A stretch of DNA of 64,000 nt from Paracoccus seriniphilus (GTDB lineage: Bacteria; Pseudomonadota; Alphaproteobacteria; Rhodobacterales; Rhodobacteraceae), in contig NZ_CP067129.1 of the NCBI RefSeq assembly GCF_028553745.1, forward strand, positions 1,532,501 through 1,596,500, in the 5' to 3' direction. Below, piece by piece: positions 1 to 8,280 of this stretch. Positions within the stretch are counted from its first letter, which is position 1. The number at the start of each line of letters is the position of its first letter. The translations under genes were made by a program, and so were the position numbers. Under the pieces are notes generated by a model, which ran no database searches, had not been told where the DNA came from, and worked only from the letters and a program-made list of their open reading frames with translations.

Positions 1-41
1 TCAGAGCGGTCCGTGACATCCGACACGCAAATGCGATACAT
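1..41 (-). CDS. possible 5' end of an unidentified gene (partial)
   Basis: An ATG at 39-41 on the minus strand opens a frame that runs off the window edge with no stop (13 full codons, starting MYRICV). An AGAGG Shine-Dalgarno-like stretch lies about 6 nt before the ATG. It would be co-directional with typA and downstream of the typA terminator. It is too short to identify and could be chance. Confidence 0.3.
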   Translation of the reverse strand, partial: MYRICVSDVTDRS

Positions 42-102
42 GTTCAGCCTCTCTGGATCCCAACTTGACCCAGCGTAACACAGACACGGTTAACGACGAA
101 CT

Positions 103-145
103 AATATAAAAGAACAACCGCCGCGCAGCGGGGCTGCACGGCGGT
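103..145 (-). terminator. Rho-independent terminator of typA
   Basis: On the minus strand, just after the typA stop, a long hairpin (ACCGCCG at 139-145 pairing with CGGCGGT at 117-123, plus an inner GCAGC/GCTGC stem) is followed by TGTTCTTTT. Hairpin plus T-rich tract is a classic intrinsic terminator. Confidence 0.8.
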
Positions 146-164
146 CTGACATGTCCGGACGGGA

Positions 165-1985
165 TCAGGCCTCGGCGCGGGCCTGACGCTTGCGTTCATG
201 CGGGTCGAGATGGCGCTTTCTCAACCGGATGTTCTTGGGCGTGACTTCAACCAGTTCATCATCATTGATATAGGCGATTGCCTCTTCCAGCGACATCCGA
301 ACCGGGGGCGTCAGCCGGACCGCCTCATCCGTGCCCGAGGCGCGGACGTTGGTCAGTTTCTTGCCCTTGAGCGGGTTCACCTCCAGGTCATTGTCACGGC
401 TGTGTTCGCCGATGATCATGCCCTGATACAGCTGCTCTTGCGAGCCGATGAACATCTTGCCGCGATCTTCCAGGTTCCAAAGCGCATAGGCAACGCTGAC
501 ACCATCTTCCATGCTGATCAGCACGCCCTGACGACGCCCTTGGATCGGACCCTTGTAGGGTGCCCATCCATGGAAGATACGGTTCAGAACGCCATTGCCG
601 CGCGTGTCGGTCATGAATTCGCCATGATAGCCGATCAGGCCGCGCGACGGCACATGTGCCACGATCCGCGTCTTGCCGACGCCCGCGGGACGCATGTCGA
701 CCATTTCGCCCTTGCGGTCGCCAGTCAGCTTTTCGATCACTGCGCCGGTATAGTCGTCATCGACATCGATGATGACCTCTTCGATCGGCTCCATGCGGAC
801 GCCATCTTCTTCGCGGAAGATCACGCGCGGACGGCTGATCGACAGTTCATAGCCTTCGCGGCGCATGTTCTCGATCAGAACGCCCATCTGCAATTCCCCG
901 CGACCCGAGACCACGAAAGCCTCGCCGCCGGGAGTGTCTTCGACCCGGATGGCGACATTCACCTCGGCTTCGCGCATCAGGCGTTCGCGGATGACGCGCG
1001 ACTGGACCTTCTTGCCGTCCTTGCCGGCCAGCGGGCTGTCATTGATGCCGAAGGTCACGCTGATGGTGGGCGGATCAATCGGTTGTGCGGGCAGGGCGGT
1101 CTCGACGTCGAGCGCGCAGAGCGTATCCGCCACCGTCGCCTTGGACATGCCGGCAAGCGTGACGATGTCACCGGCAACAGCCTCGTCGATCGGGGTCTGG
1201 GTCAATCCGCGGAACGCCAGAACCTTGCTGATGCGGAATTGCTCGATCCGGTCGCCGTCGCGCGACAACGCCTTGATCGTGTCGCCCGCCTTGGCGCGTC
1301 CTGCTTCGACCCGACCGGTCAGCAGGCGGCCAAGAAAGTTGTCGGCCCCCAGGGTGGTGGCCAGCATCTTGAAGGGTTCATCGGCATGTTCGACCTGTTT
1401 GGGCGGCTGAACATGTTTCAGGATCTGATCGAACAGCGCAGTCATGTCCTTGCGCGGACCGTCCAGCGTTTCGTCACACCATCCCCCGATGCCCGAGGCA
1501 TACAGATGCGGAAAGTCGAGTTGCTCGTCACTGGCGCCCAGATTGGCGAAAAGATCGAACACATCGTTCAGCGCGTGATCGGGTTCTGCGGCGGGCTTGT
1601 CCACCTTGTTCAGAACGACGATCGGGCGCAAACCGAGGGCCAGGGCCTTCGAGGTCACGAATTTCGTCTGGGGCATCGGTCCTTCTGCGGCATCAACCAG
1701 CAGACAGACGCCATCGACCATCGACAGGATCCGTTCGACCTCACCGCCGAAATCGGCGTGGCCCGGGGTGTCGACGATATTGATGCGCGTGCCTTTCCAT
1801 TCGACCGAGGTTGCCTTGGCCAGAATGGTGATGCCACGCTCACGTTCGATGTCGTTGCTGTCCATCGCGCGTTCGGCGACGGCCTGATTTTCGCGGAAAG
1901 AACCGGATTGCTTCAGCAACTGGTCGACCAGCGTCGTCTTGCCGTGGTCAACGTGTGCAATAATGGCGATGTTGCGGATATCCAT
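165..1985 (-). CDS. typA: ribosome-associated translational GTPase TypA/BipA
   Basis: 606 residues, the usual TypA length. The G1 loop (AHVDHGKTT, residues 10-18), G3 (DTPGH) and G4 (NKVDKP) are present, followed by EF-G-like domain II, a domain V-like region and the TypA-specific C-terminal domain. TypA binds ribosomes under stress and helps 50S assembly and growth at low temperature. The frame stays open upstream, but the ATG at 1985 is chosen because the conserved [16 protein letters not shown] start falls there and GGAAGG precedes it. It is the last gene of a minus-strand set with hyi and the 24-residue peptide. Confidence 0.97.
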   Translation of the reverse strand: MDIRNIAIIAHVDHGKTTLVDQLLKQSGSFRENQAVAERAMDSNDIERERGITILAKATSVEWKGTRINIVDTPGHADFGGEVERILSMVDGVCLLVDAAEGPMPQTKFVTSKALALGLRPIVVLNKVDKPAAEPDHALNDVFDLFANLGASDEQLDFPHLYASGIGGWCDETLDGPRKDMTALFDQILKHVQPPKQVEHADEPFKMLATTLGADNFLGRLLTGRVEAGRAKAGDTIKALSRDGDRIEQFRISKVLAFRGLTQTPIDEAVAGDIVTLAGMSKATVADTLCALDVETALPAQPIDPPTISVTFGINDSPLAGKDGKKVQSRVIRERLMREAEVNVAIRVEDTPGGEAFVVSGRGELQMGVLIENMRREGYELSISRPRVIFREEDGVRMEPIEEVIIDVDDDYTGAVIEKLTGDRKGEMVDMRPAGVGKTRIVAHVPSRGLIGYHGEFMTDTRGNGVLNRIFHGWAPYKGPIQGRRQGVLISMEDGVSVAYALWNLEDRGKMFIGSQEQLYQGMIIGEHSRDNDLEVNPLKGKKLTNVRASGTDEAVRLTPPVRMSLEEAIAYINDDELVEVTPKNIRLRKRHLDPHERKRQARAEA

Positions 1986-2092
1986 GGTAGCCTTCCGTAC
2001 AATTCGCCGCTGCCCTATAGAAACGGGCGGTGAATTGCCAGCGGTAATCGCATTATCAACGCCGATACCGGACGTCACCAGCCCGGTCGGGG

Positions 2093-2167
2093 TCAGCGCA
2101 GCCCCAGAAAGGACAGAATGAACAGGACGACAACGACCAGACCGACAATATAGATGATCGAATTCAT
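2093..2167 (-). CDS. 24-residue single-span membrane peptide
   Basis: The frame from the ATG at 2167 encodes 24 residues beginning MNSIIYIVGL: a short polar start, one hydrophobic helix of about 18 residues rich in I/V/L, and a final Arg. An AGGAG Shine-Dalgarno lies 8 nt upstream, which is the main argument that it is translated. It sits between hyi (stop at 2227) and typA (start at 1985), all on the minus strand. Very short hydrophobic proteins of this kind occur widely in proteobacteria. Its function is not known to me. Confidence 0.6.
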   Translation of the reverse strand: MNSIIYIVGLVVVVLFILSFLGLR

Positions 2168-2226
2168 GAACAGCTTCTCCTGACAGGGCGCCGCGATCAT
2201 CGCGGTGCATTGACGGCCCAACCTGC

Positions 2227-3012
2227 TCAGGCGGATCGGGTTCCATCCTTCACCATCAATGCCTGATGCAGCCAACCCAGTCCGGCGCGGGTCAGGCCAT
2301 GGGGTTCGTATTCGGCCCCGACATAGCCGCGATAGTCCAGATCATCCAGCATGACCAGAAAGCCATGCAGATCAAAGTCTTTGTCGGACGGTTCCTGACG
2401 TCCGGGATGGCCCGCGATCTGAACATGGCGGATCATGGCCTGATGGGTTCTGAATGTGGCCGCGACATCTTTCGACATCATCCGGGCGTGAAAACTGTCC
2501 AGTTGCAGCCCCAGGTTTGGCGCGTCGATTTCGGCGATCAACGCCGCCGCCTGATCATAGCTGGTCAGGAAGTTCTCGGGATGCAGGGCCGGGCTGACCG
2601 GCTCGATGGTCAGGCTGACCTCGGGGGCGTATTGCGCCGCCCATATCAGATTCCGAAGAAAGACCCTGCGGGCTTCATCGCCCGAGGATTCGCCTGCCAT
2701 GATATTGATGTGGCGCGCCTGCAGGTCCTGTGCGAATCGCAAGGCGCGTTTGAAGTCGCTTTGGAAACGCGCTTCCAGCCCCGGCACGGCGGCAAAACCA
2801 CGCGGCCCCCCGGACCAGTTCGGGGGTGGCGTGTTCAGCAGGACGATCTTCAGACCGGCCGCGCGCGCTGCGCGCGAAAGGGTGTCGGTTGCGACATCAT
2901 AGGGAAACAGAAGCTCGACACCCTTGAAACCCGCATCTGCGGCCGCGGCAAAGCGGTCGTGGATGGGCAGTTCGGTAAACATCAGCGACAGATTCGCAGC
3001 AAAACGTGGCAT
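2227..3012 (-). CDS. hyi: hydroxypyruvate isomerase family protein
   Basis: 261 residues with the xylose-isomerase-like TIM-barrel fold. The N-terminus (RFAANLSLMF...GFKGVELLFPYD) closely matches E. coli Hyi, which interconverts hydroxypyruvate and tartronate semialdehyde in glyoxylate/glycolate use. The C-terminal YVGAEYEPHG is also typical. The usual partners (glyoxylate carboligase, tartronate semialdehyde reductase) are not in the window, so the substrate here is inferred from family only. It starts 8 nt after the DUF1285 stop, implying co-transcription. Confidence 0.88.
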   Translation of the reverse strand: MPRFAANLSLMFTELPIHDRFAAAADAGFKGVELLFPYDVATDTLSRAARAAGLKIVLLNTPPPNWSGGPRGFAAVPGLEARFQSDFKRALRFAQDLQARHINIMAGESSGDEARRVFLRNLIWAAQYAPEVSLTIEPVSPALHPENFLTSYDQAAALIAEIDAPNLGLQLDSFHARMMSKDVAATFRTHQAMIRHVQIAGHPGRQEPSDKDFDLHGFLVMLDDLDYRGYVGAEYEPHGLTRAGLGWLHQALMVKDGTRSA

Positions 3013-3020
3013 CGGTGCCG

Positions 3021-3569
3021 TCAGTTCTCCAGAGGAAAGAACTGCCCGCAGGAGCGCACGCCAGCGCGACCATCCGGGCCGGTATCCGCGGCCGCAGCCA
3101 ACCGGTAGAAGGTCTTGCGGTCGATCAGCGCCTCCAGCCCGGCACGGACATGGACATAGGGCCGGGGGGCGCTGCTGTCACCGCGCAGGATGATCGGATG
3201 ATCGGCATCCGCCACGACGCTGTCGCCGACATTGGTGGTAAAGACGATGCGATCGGCGGTGATATCGGCATCCGTGGCGATGAAGGGCGCGTCCTGCACG
3301 CGAATTCCGACCTTTTCGACCGGTGTGACCAGGAAGTAGTCATCACCTTCGCGTTTCAGAATGGTCGAAAACAGCCGCACCATGGCGGGGCGGCCAATGG
3401 GCGTTCCCTCGTGAAACCAGGTGCCATCGGCGCGGATCTCCATATCCAGATCGCCACAAAACGGCGGGTTCCACAAATGCACCGGCGGCAAGCCGCCCTT
3501 TGCAGCGGCCTTGCTGGCGGCTGCGGCAATTCCTTCTGCGCTCACGCTTTTGTCACTCTGATCCGGCAT
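3021..3569 (-). CDS. DUF1285 domain protein
   Basis: 182 residues. After an Ala-rich N-terminus the conserved DUF1285 core begins at PPVHLWNPP and includes GTWFHEGTPIGR, FSTILKREGDDYFLVTPVEK and the C-terminal VHVRAGLEALIDRKTFYRL. Members are small two-domain alphaproteobacterial proteins of unknown role. The ATG at 3569 is used because it directly precedes the family start; the frame open further upstream is antisense to moxR. It is divergent from moxR across a 64-bp gap that must hold both promoters. Confidence 0.88.
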   Translation of the reverse strand: MPDQSDKSVSAEGIAAAASKAAAKGGLPPVHLWNPPFCGDLDMEIRADGTWFHEGTPIGRPAMVRLFSTILKREGDDYFLVTPVEKVGIRVQDAPFIATDADITADRIVFTTNVGDSVVADADHPIILRGDSSAPRPYVHVRAGLEALIDRKTFYRLAAAADTGPDGRAGVRSCGQFFPLEN

Positions 3570-3633
3570 TCGATATGGTCGCCTCTTGCTGAGTTGCCTA
3601 TGCTCCGGTCTAGAGCAGCAGAAGGGCATTGTC

Positions 3634-4641
3634 ATGAGTGCGGATGAAATTCTCGTCGGGCAGGTGCAGGCATTGGCCGAGCGACTGAACGCCGTGCGCA
3701 CCAGCGTCGAACAGAAATTCGTGGGCCAGCATGATGTGGTCGAGCAGGTTCTGGCGGCGGTTCTGGCGGGCGGGCATGTCCTGCTTGTGGGACAGCCCGG
3801 ACTGGGCAAGACGATGCTGGTGGATACGCTGGCCAGGGCGCTGGGGCTGGACAGCCAGCGGATCCAGTTCACCCCCGATCTGATGCCCGCGGATATTCTG
3901 GGCTCGGAAGTGCTGGACGCGATGCCCGACGGTACCCGCAGCTTCCGCTTTATCGAAGGTCCGGTCTTTACCCAGTTGCTGATGGCGGATGAGATCAACC
4001 GCGCCTCGCCACGCACGCAATCGGCGCTGTTGCAGGCCATGCAGGAACACGAGGTCACCGTCAGTGGCCAGCATCGCCCCCTGGGTCGCCCTTTTCATGT
4101 TCTGGCGACGCAGAACCCGATCGAGCAAGAGGGCACCTATCCCTTGCCCGAGGCCCAGTTGGACCGGTTCCTGTTGCAGCTGGATGTCGACTATCCCAGC
4201 CGCGCGACAGAACGCGATATTCTGCTGGCCACCACCGGCATTGAAGAAGGGACCGCAGATCAAAGCTTTGATAGCGAATCGCTGATCGCCGCGCAGCGGT
4301 TGATACGGCAGATGCCGGTCGGTGAAACCGTGCTGGAGGCGATTCTTGATCTGGTCCGGACCTGCCGTCCGGGTTCCGAAGATGCGGCCTCATTCGTGAC
4401 CGATTCGCTGATCTGGGGGCCGGGGCCGCGTGCGGCGCAGGCGCTGATGCTGGTGACGCGCGCGCGCGCCGTGCTGCAGGGGCGATTTGCTCCGACGATC
4501 GAGGATGTGCAGGCCATGGCCGCGCCGGTTCTGCGCCATCGGATGGCCCTGACCTTCGCGGCGCGTGCAAGGGGCGAAACCGTGAACGAGGTGATCTCGC
4601 AGGTCATCGAGTCTTGCCTGAACGGGCAACGTGCTGCGTGA
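3634..4641 (+). CDS. MoxR-family AAA+ ATPase
   Basis: 335 residues. Walker A is GQPGLGKT (residues 53-60), Walker B is in LLMADEINRA, and the sensor region is LATQNPIEQEGTYPLPEAQLDRF, all diagnostic of MoxR. These ATPases act as chaperones maturing von Willebrand A or metal-dependent complexes. The ATG at 3634 follows GAAGGG by 8 nt; an in-frame start 48 nt upstream lacks such a signal. The gene overlaps the next (DUF58) by 11 nt, the standard MoxR-DUF58 pairing. Confidence 0.95.
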   Translation: MSADEILVGQVQALAERLNAVRTSVEQKFVGQHDVVEQVLAAVLAGGHVLLVGQPGLGKTMLVDTLARALGLDSQRIQFTPDLMPADILGSEVLDAMPDGTRSFRFIEGPVFTQLLMADEINRASPRTQSALLQAMQEHEVTVSGQHRPLGRPFHVLATQNPIEQEGTYPLPEAQLDRFLLQLDVDYPSRATERDILLATTGIEEGTADQSFDSESLIAAQRLIRQMPVGETVLEAILDLVRTCRPGSEDAASFVTDSLIWGPGPRAAQALMLVTRARAVLQGRFAPTIEDVQAMAAPVLRHRMALTFAARARGETVNEVISQVIESCLNGQRAA

Positions 4642-5518
4642 GGCTGATGTGACCGCGACCACCGCCCATCTTCGCGCCGGTGCCGAAGCGGCCAGCGCCG
4701 ATCTGCCCGGGCTGATCCTTTCGGCCGAGCGCCTGGCCGCCATGGTTGCGCCGGGCGCGCATGGATTGCGCCGCGCGGGCATGGGCGAGGATTTCTGGCA
4801 ATACCGGCCAGCGGGAATCGGGGATAGTGCCCGCGCCATCGACTGGCGCAGATCGGCCCGTTCCGATGCCCAATTCGTGCGCGACCGCGAGGCGCAATCG
4901 GCCCAGACGGCGCGGCTGTGGGTCTCTTCGGGACAGGGGATGTCCTACAGCGGTTCCGAATTGCGGCCGACGAAACTTGCAAGGGCACGGGTGCTTGCGC
5001 TGGCGCTGGCCATGGTGCTGTTGCGCGGCGGTGAAAAGGTTGGCCTGCTGGGGCATCCGGCACGTCTGGGTCGGGCGCAATCCGGACCACTGGCCGAGCA
5101 ATTGCTGCGCAGGCCCATGGCCACAGGTGACGGCGATGCCCCCAAAGCGGATGAGTTGCGTCCCAATCAACGGCTGGTCATCCTCTCGGACTTCCTGACC
5201 GATATCGACTGGGTCGCCCCGTTTCTTGCCCGTGCCGCTGCTCTGGGCGTTTCGGGTGTCCTGTTGCAGGTTCTGGATCCTGACGAAGAGACATTCCCCT
5301 TTGATGGCGCGGTCACTTTCAGATCGCCAAGTGGTGGTTTGCGCCATGACAGCCATGATGCCGCCGGTTTGCGCGAGGCCTATCTGATGCGCCTTGCCGA
5401 GCGCCGCGACAGGCTGCGCCGCGCCGCCGAAACCGCCGGTTGGTATTTCACCTGTCACTCTACCGATCAGGCCCCCGCCCATGCCCTGGGATGGCTGTAT
5501 CAGACTTTGGGGCGTTGA
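4631..5518 (+). CDS. DUF58 domain protein
   Basis: 295 residues with the DUF58 signature around residues 50-100: FWQYRPAGIGDSARAIDWRRSARS, then an E-x-x-Q run and a vWA-like remainder. Start is GTG at 4631, inside the moxR 3' end; a second GTG at 4649 is possible. Its TGA overlaps the ATG of the next gene (TGATG). DUF58 proteins partner MoxR ATPases in operons linked to envelope stress and aerotolerance; that role is known of the family and not shown here. Confidence 0.92.
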   Translation: MLREADVTATTAHLRAGAEAASADLPGLILSAERLAAMVAPGAHGLRRAGMGEDFWQYRPAGIGDSARAIDWRRSARSDAQFVRDREAQSAQTARLWVSSGQGMSYSGSELRPTKLARARVLALALAMVLLRGGEKVGLLGHPARLGRAQSGPLAEQLLRRPMATGDGDAPKADELRPNQRLVILSDFLTDIDWVAPFLARAAALGVSGVLLQVLDPDEETFPFDGAVTFRSPSGGLRHDSHDAAGLREAYLMRLAERRDRLRRAAETAGWYFTCHSTDQAPAHALGWLYQTLGR

Positions 5519-8280
5519 TGCTGGTTCTTGGTCCCATCGGATTTGCGGCGCCCTGGGTTCTGACGGCGCTGATCGCGCTGCCTGCACTGTGGCTGATCCT
5601 TCGCGCCATGCCGCCTGCGCCGCGCCGGGTCCTGTTCCCCGGGGTCGCGCTGCTGCTTGGGCTGGCCGATCGCTCTCCGGTTGCGCGAAGAACGCCCTGG
5701 TGGTTGTTGCTTCTGCGCCTGCTGGCGGTTGCAGCGGTGATCCTTGGCTGTGCCGGTCCGGTCTGGCGTCCTGTGGCCCAGGCAGAGCTGGATGGCCCGT
5801 TGCTGGTGGTCATGGACGCCGGTTGGGCCGCAGCGCCAGATTGGTCGAAACGATTGGCCCGCGCCGAAAGAGCCCTGAAGGAGGCCGACACGCAGGGCCG
5901 ACCCGCGGCCTTGCTGCTGGCGGATGGGCGGGCAGAACCGGCGCCGCTGAGCTTTACCACCGGCGAGAGGTTGCTGGCGCGATTGCGGGCGGCGCAGCCG
6001 GTTTCCTGGCCCTCGACCTTGCCCGAGGATCCTCAGGATGCATTGAGCAATCAGCCTGATGGCAGGCTGACCAGCCTGTGGATCTCGGATGGGCTGGATC
6101 ACCCCGGTCGCGATCTCTGGCGGGCCGAACTGGCAGCGCGTGGCCTGTTGCGGGTCCATGTGCCCTCGCGACGGCTGCTCAGCCTTGAATTGAACGATTC
6201 AGACGAACCCGCGCTGTTGCTGCATGGCGCCACCCAGGGCAATCGCCCGGCAATTCTGGCCATCGGTCCCGATCCACAGGGGATCGAACGTGAATTGTCC
6301 CGTCTGGCCACCGATGGCGCGACCGTGGGGGCACGCGAAGATGCCTTGGTGGTGCCCGTGACCATGCCGCCAGAGTTGCGCAACCGCGTCCGGCGGTTCC
6401 AGATCGAAGGTCAATCCCATGCCGGAGCGGTCCTGCTGGCCGATGATCGGGTGCGCAGGCGCAAGGTCGGCCTGGTCGGAGATGCCGACAATCAGGCCGA
6501 GGGCCAGCAATTGCTGTCGCCGCTGTATTACCTGCGTCGCGCGCTGGCCCCTTCGGCCGATCTGACCGAAGGCGGGCTGGGCGATGTGCTGGATTCTGCC
6601 CCTGATGTGGTGATTGTCGCCGATCAGGTCGATATGGCCGATGCCGATGAACTGGCCGATTGGGTGAGGGCGGGCGGCATGCTGATCCGCTTTGCCGGTC
6701 CGCGCATGGCCGCCTATCAGGATCTGACCTCCGAGCCATTGCTGCCAGTCATGCTGCGTCAGGGCGGGCGCGATATCGGTGGCGCGCTGAGCTGGGGCGA
6801 TCCGCGCGGGCTGCTGCCATTTGCTGCGGACGGGATTTTTTCCGGGTTGAACGCGCCCCCTGATGTCGCGGTGCGCGCGCAGCTGATGGCCCAGCCCTCG
6901 CCTGAACTGTCCGAGCGCACGATTGCCGCGCTGTCTGACAACACGCCCCTGGTGACACGGCAGCGATTTGGACAGGGCCAGGTGGTGCTGTTCCATGTCA
7001 CGGCCAATCCGGACTGGTCCAATCTGCCGTTGTCTGGCGTTTTCGTCGAAATGCTGGAGCGGCTGGTCGCCACGGCAAAGGTCAGCGCCAGAGGACCGGA
7101 CAGCAGCGATCGCGCACAGCCTTTCTGGACGCCCGAGATCGTGCTGGACGGCTTTGGCCGCAGCGGCGCGCCGGATGGCCTGTCCCCGCTTCCCGCAGAG
7201 GAACTGGACGACGGACCGGGCCCCGGACGGCCCGCGGGGATCTATGCCGCCGGTGAACGCCGCATCGCCCTGAATGCCGGTGGTCCGGTCACGACCGCGA
7301 CCTGGGACAATGCCGTCATCGAGCAAGAGACGCAGAATGCCGGCCTCGCCCTGCGTGGTTATCTGCTGGCTTTGGCGGCCATGCTGCTGGCGCTGGATGC
7401 TCTGGGATCGGCGGCCATCCTGCGCGGCGGCAGAGTGCTGGGCGCGATCCTGTTGTGCCTGTTGTGCCTGCCGTCCCCGCAGGCACAGGCGCAGGACAGC
7501 AGCTTTCTTGACCCCGAGTTGATCCGTGCCGCCGACGAAGTTGCGCTGGCCTATGTGCTGACCGGAGATGCAGAGGTTGATCGGACCTCCCGGGAAGGTT
7601 TGCAGGGCCTGTCCTTCGCCCTGCGCCAACGCACTTCGGTCGAACCGGGCGAACCCATCGGCGTTGATCTGGATACGGACGATCTGTCGATGCTGACGTT
7701 CCTTTATTGGCCGGTCACGGACAGCCAGCCGGCCCCCTCGCCCTTGGCCTATCTGCGGCTGAACCATTTTCTCCGCTCGGGCGGGATGGTGCTGTTTGAC
7801 ACCAATGACGGCGATGTTGCCGGACTGGGCGGCCCGGACATGTCACAGGACCTGCGGCGTCTGGCCGCGCCGCTGGAGGTGCCGCCGCTGGCCCCGATCC
7901 CCGAAGATCATGTGCTGACACGGACCTTCTATCTGCTGGACGATTTCCCCGGTCGCTGGAGCGGCAATCCCGTCTGGGTCGAAGCACCGCCAGCCGCCGG
8001 GCAAGGTGATGTGACTTCTGGCTTCAGGCAACTTAATGATGGCGTCTCGCCGGTCGTGATCGGCGCCAATGGCTGGGCGCAGGCCTGGGCGATTGACGAA
8101 GGTGGCTATCCCCGCTTTCCCATCCGTGGTGGCTGGGAGGGTGAAAGACAGCGCGAGATGGCCTTTCGCTTCGGCATCAATCTGATCATGTATGTGCTGA
8201 CCGGAAATTACAAATCTGATCAGGTGCATGTCCCGGAATTGCTGAACCGCCTGCGCATCGAAGAGGGAGGGCGACCATGA
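5518..8280 (+). CDS. BatA-like N-terminus / DUF4159 membrane protein
   Basis: 920 residues from the ATG overlapping the DUF58 stop. Two N-terminal hydrophobic segments (about 5-30 and 55-80) match the BatA-type aerotolerance N-terminal domain. The middle carries vWA/amidotransferase-like folds, and further hydrophobic segments at about 615-665 precede the C-terminal DUF4159 domain (MLTFLYWPV, FLRSGGMVLFDTNDG, FPGRW). The domain order matches alphaproteobacterial DUF4159 proteins always found after MoxR and DUF58. It is a probable inner-membrane partner of the MoxR system with unknown biochemical function. Confidence 0.9.
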   Translation: MLVLGPIGFAAPWVLTALIALPALWLILRAMPPAPRRVLFPGVALLLGLADRSPVARRTPWWLLLLRLLAVAAVILGCAGPVWRPVAQAELDGPLLVVMDAGWAAAPDWSKRLARAERALKEADTQGRPAALLLADGRAEPAPLSFTTGERLLARLRAAQPVSWPSTLPEDPQDALSNQPDGRLTSLWISDGLDHPGRDLWRAELAARGLLRVHVPSRRLLSLELNDSDEPALLLHGATQGNRPAILAIGPDPQGIERELSRLATDGATVGAREDALVVPVTMPPELRNRVRRFQIEGQSHAGAVLLADDRVRRRKVGLVGDADNQAEGQQLLSPLYYLRRALAPSADLTEGGLGDVLDSAPDVVIVADQVDMADADELADWVRAGGMLIRFAGPRMAAYQDLTSEPLLPVMLRQGGRDIGGALSWGDPRGLLPFAADGIFSGLNAPPDVAVRAQLMAQPSPELSERTIAALSDNTPLVTRQRFGQGQVVLFHVTANPDWSNLPLSGVFVEMLERLVATAKVSARGPDSSDRAQPFWTPEIVLDGFGRSGAPDGLSPLPAEELDDGPGPGRPAGIYAAGERRIALNAGGPVTTATWDNAVIEQETQNAGLALRGYLLALAAMLLALDALGSAAILRGGRVLGAILLCLLCLPSPQAQAQDSSFLDPELIRAADEVALAYVLTGDAEVDRTSREGLQGLSFALRQRTSVEPGEPIGVDLDTDDLSMLTFLYWPVTDSQPAPSPLAYLRLNHFLRSGGMVLFDTNDGDVAGLGGPDMSQDLRRLAAPLEVPPLAPIPEDHVLTRTFYLLDDFPGRWSGNPVWVEAPPAAGQGDVTSGFRQLNDGVSPVVIGANGWAQAWAIDEGGYPRFPIRGGWEGERQREMAFRFGINLIMYVLTGNYKSDQVHVPELLNRLRIEEGGRP

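Noticed and set aside
198..2033. 611-codon open frame on the plus strand
   Set aside because: It is antisense to typA. The translation has no family motif, and the high GC keeps the opposite frame open.
6199..7767. 522-codon minus-strand frame (and a similar one at 8460-10208)
   Set aside because: Antisense to the DUF4159 and amidotransferase-like genes; Gln/Arg/His-rich translation typical of shadows.
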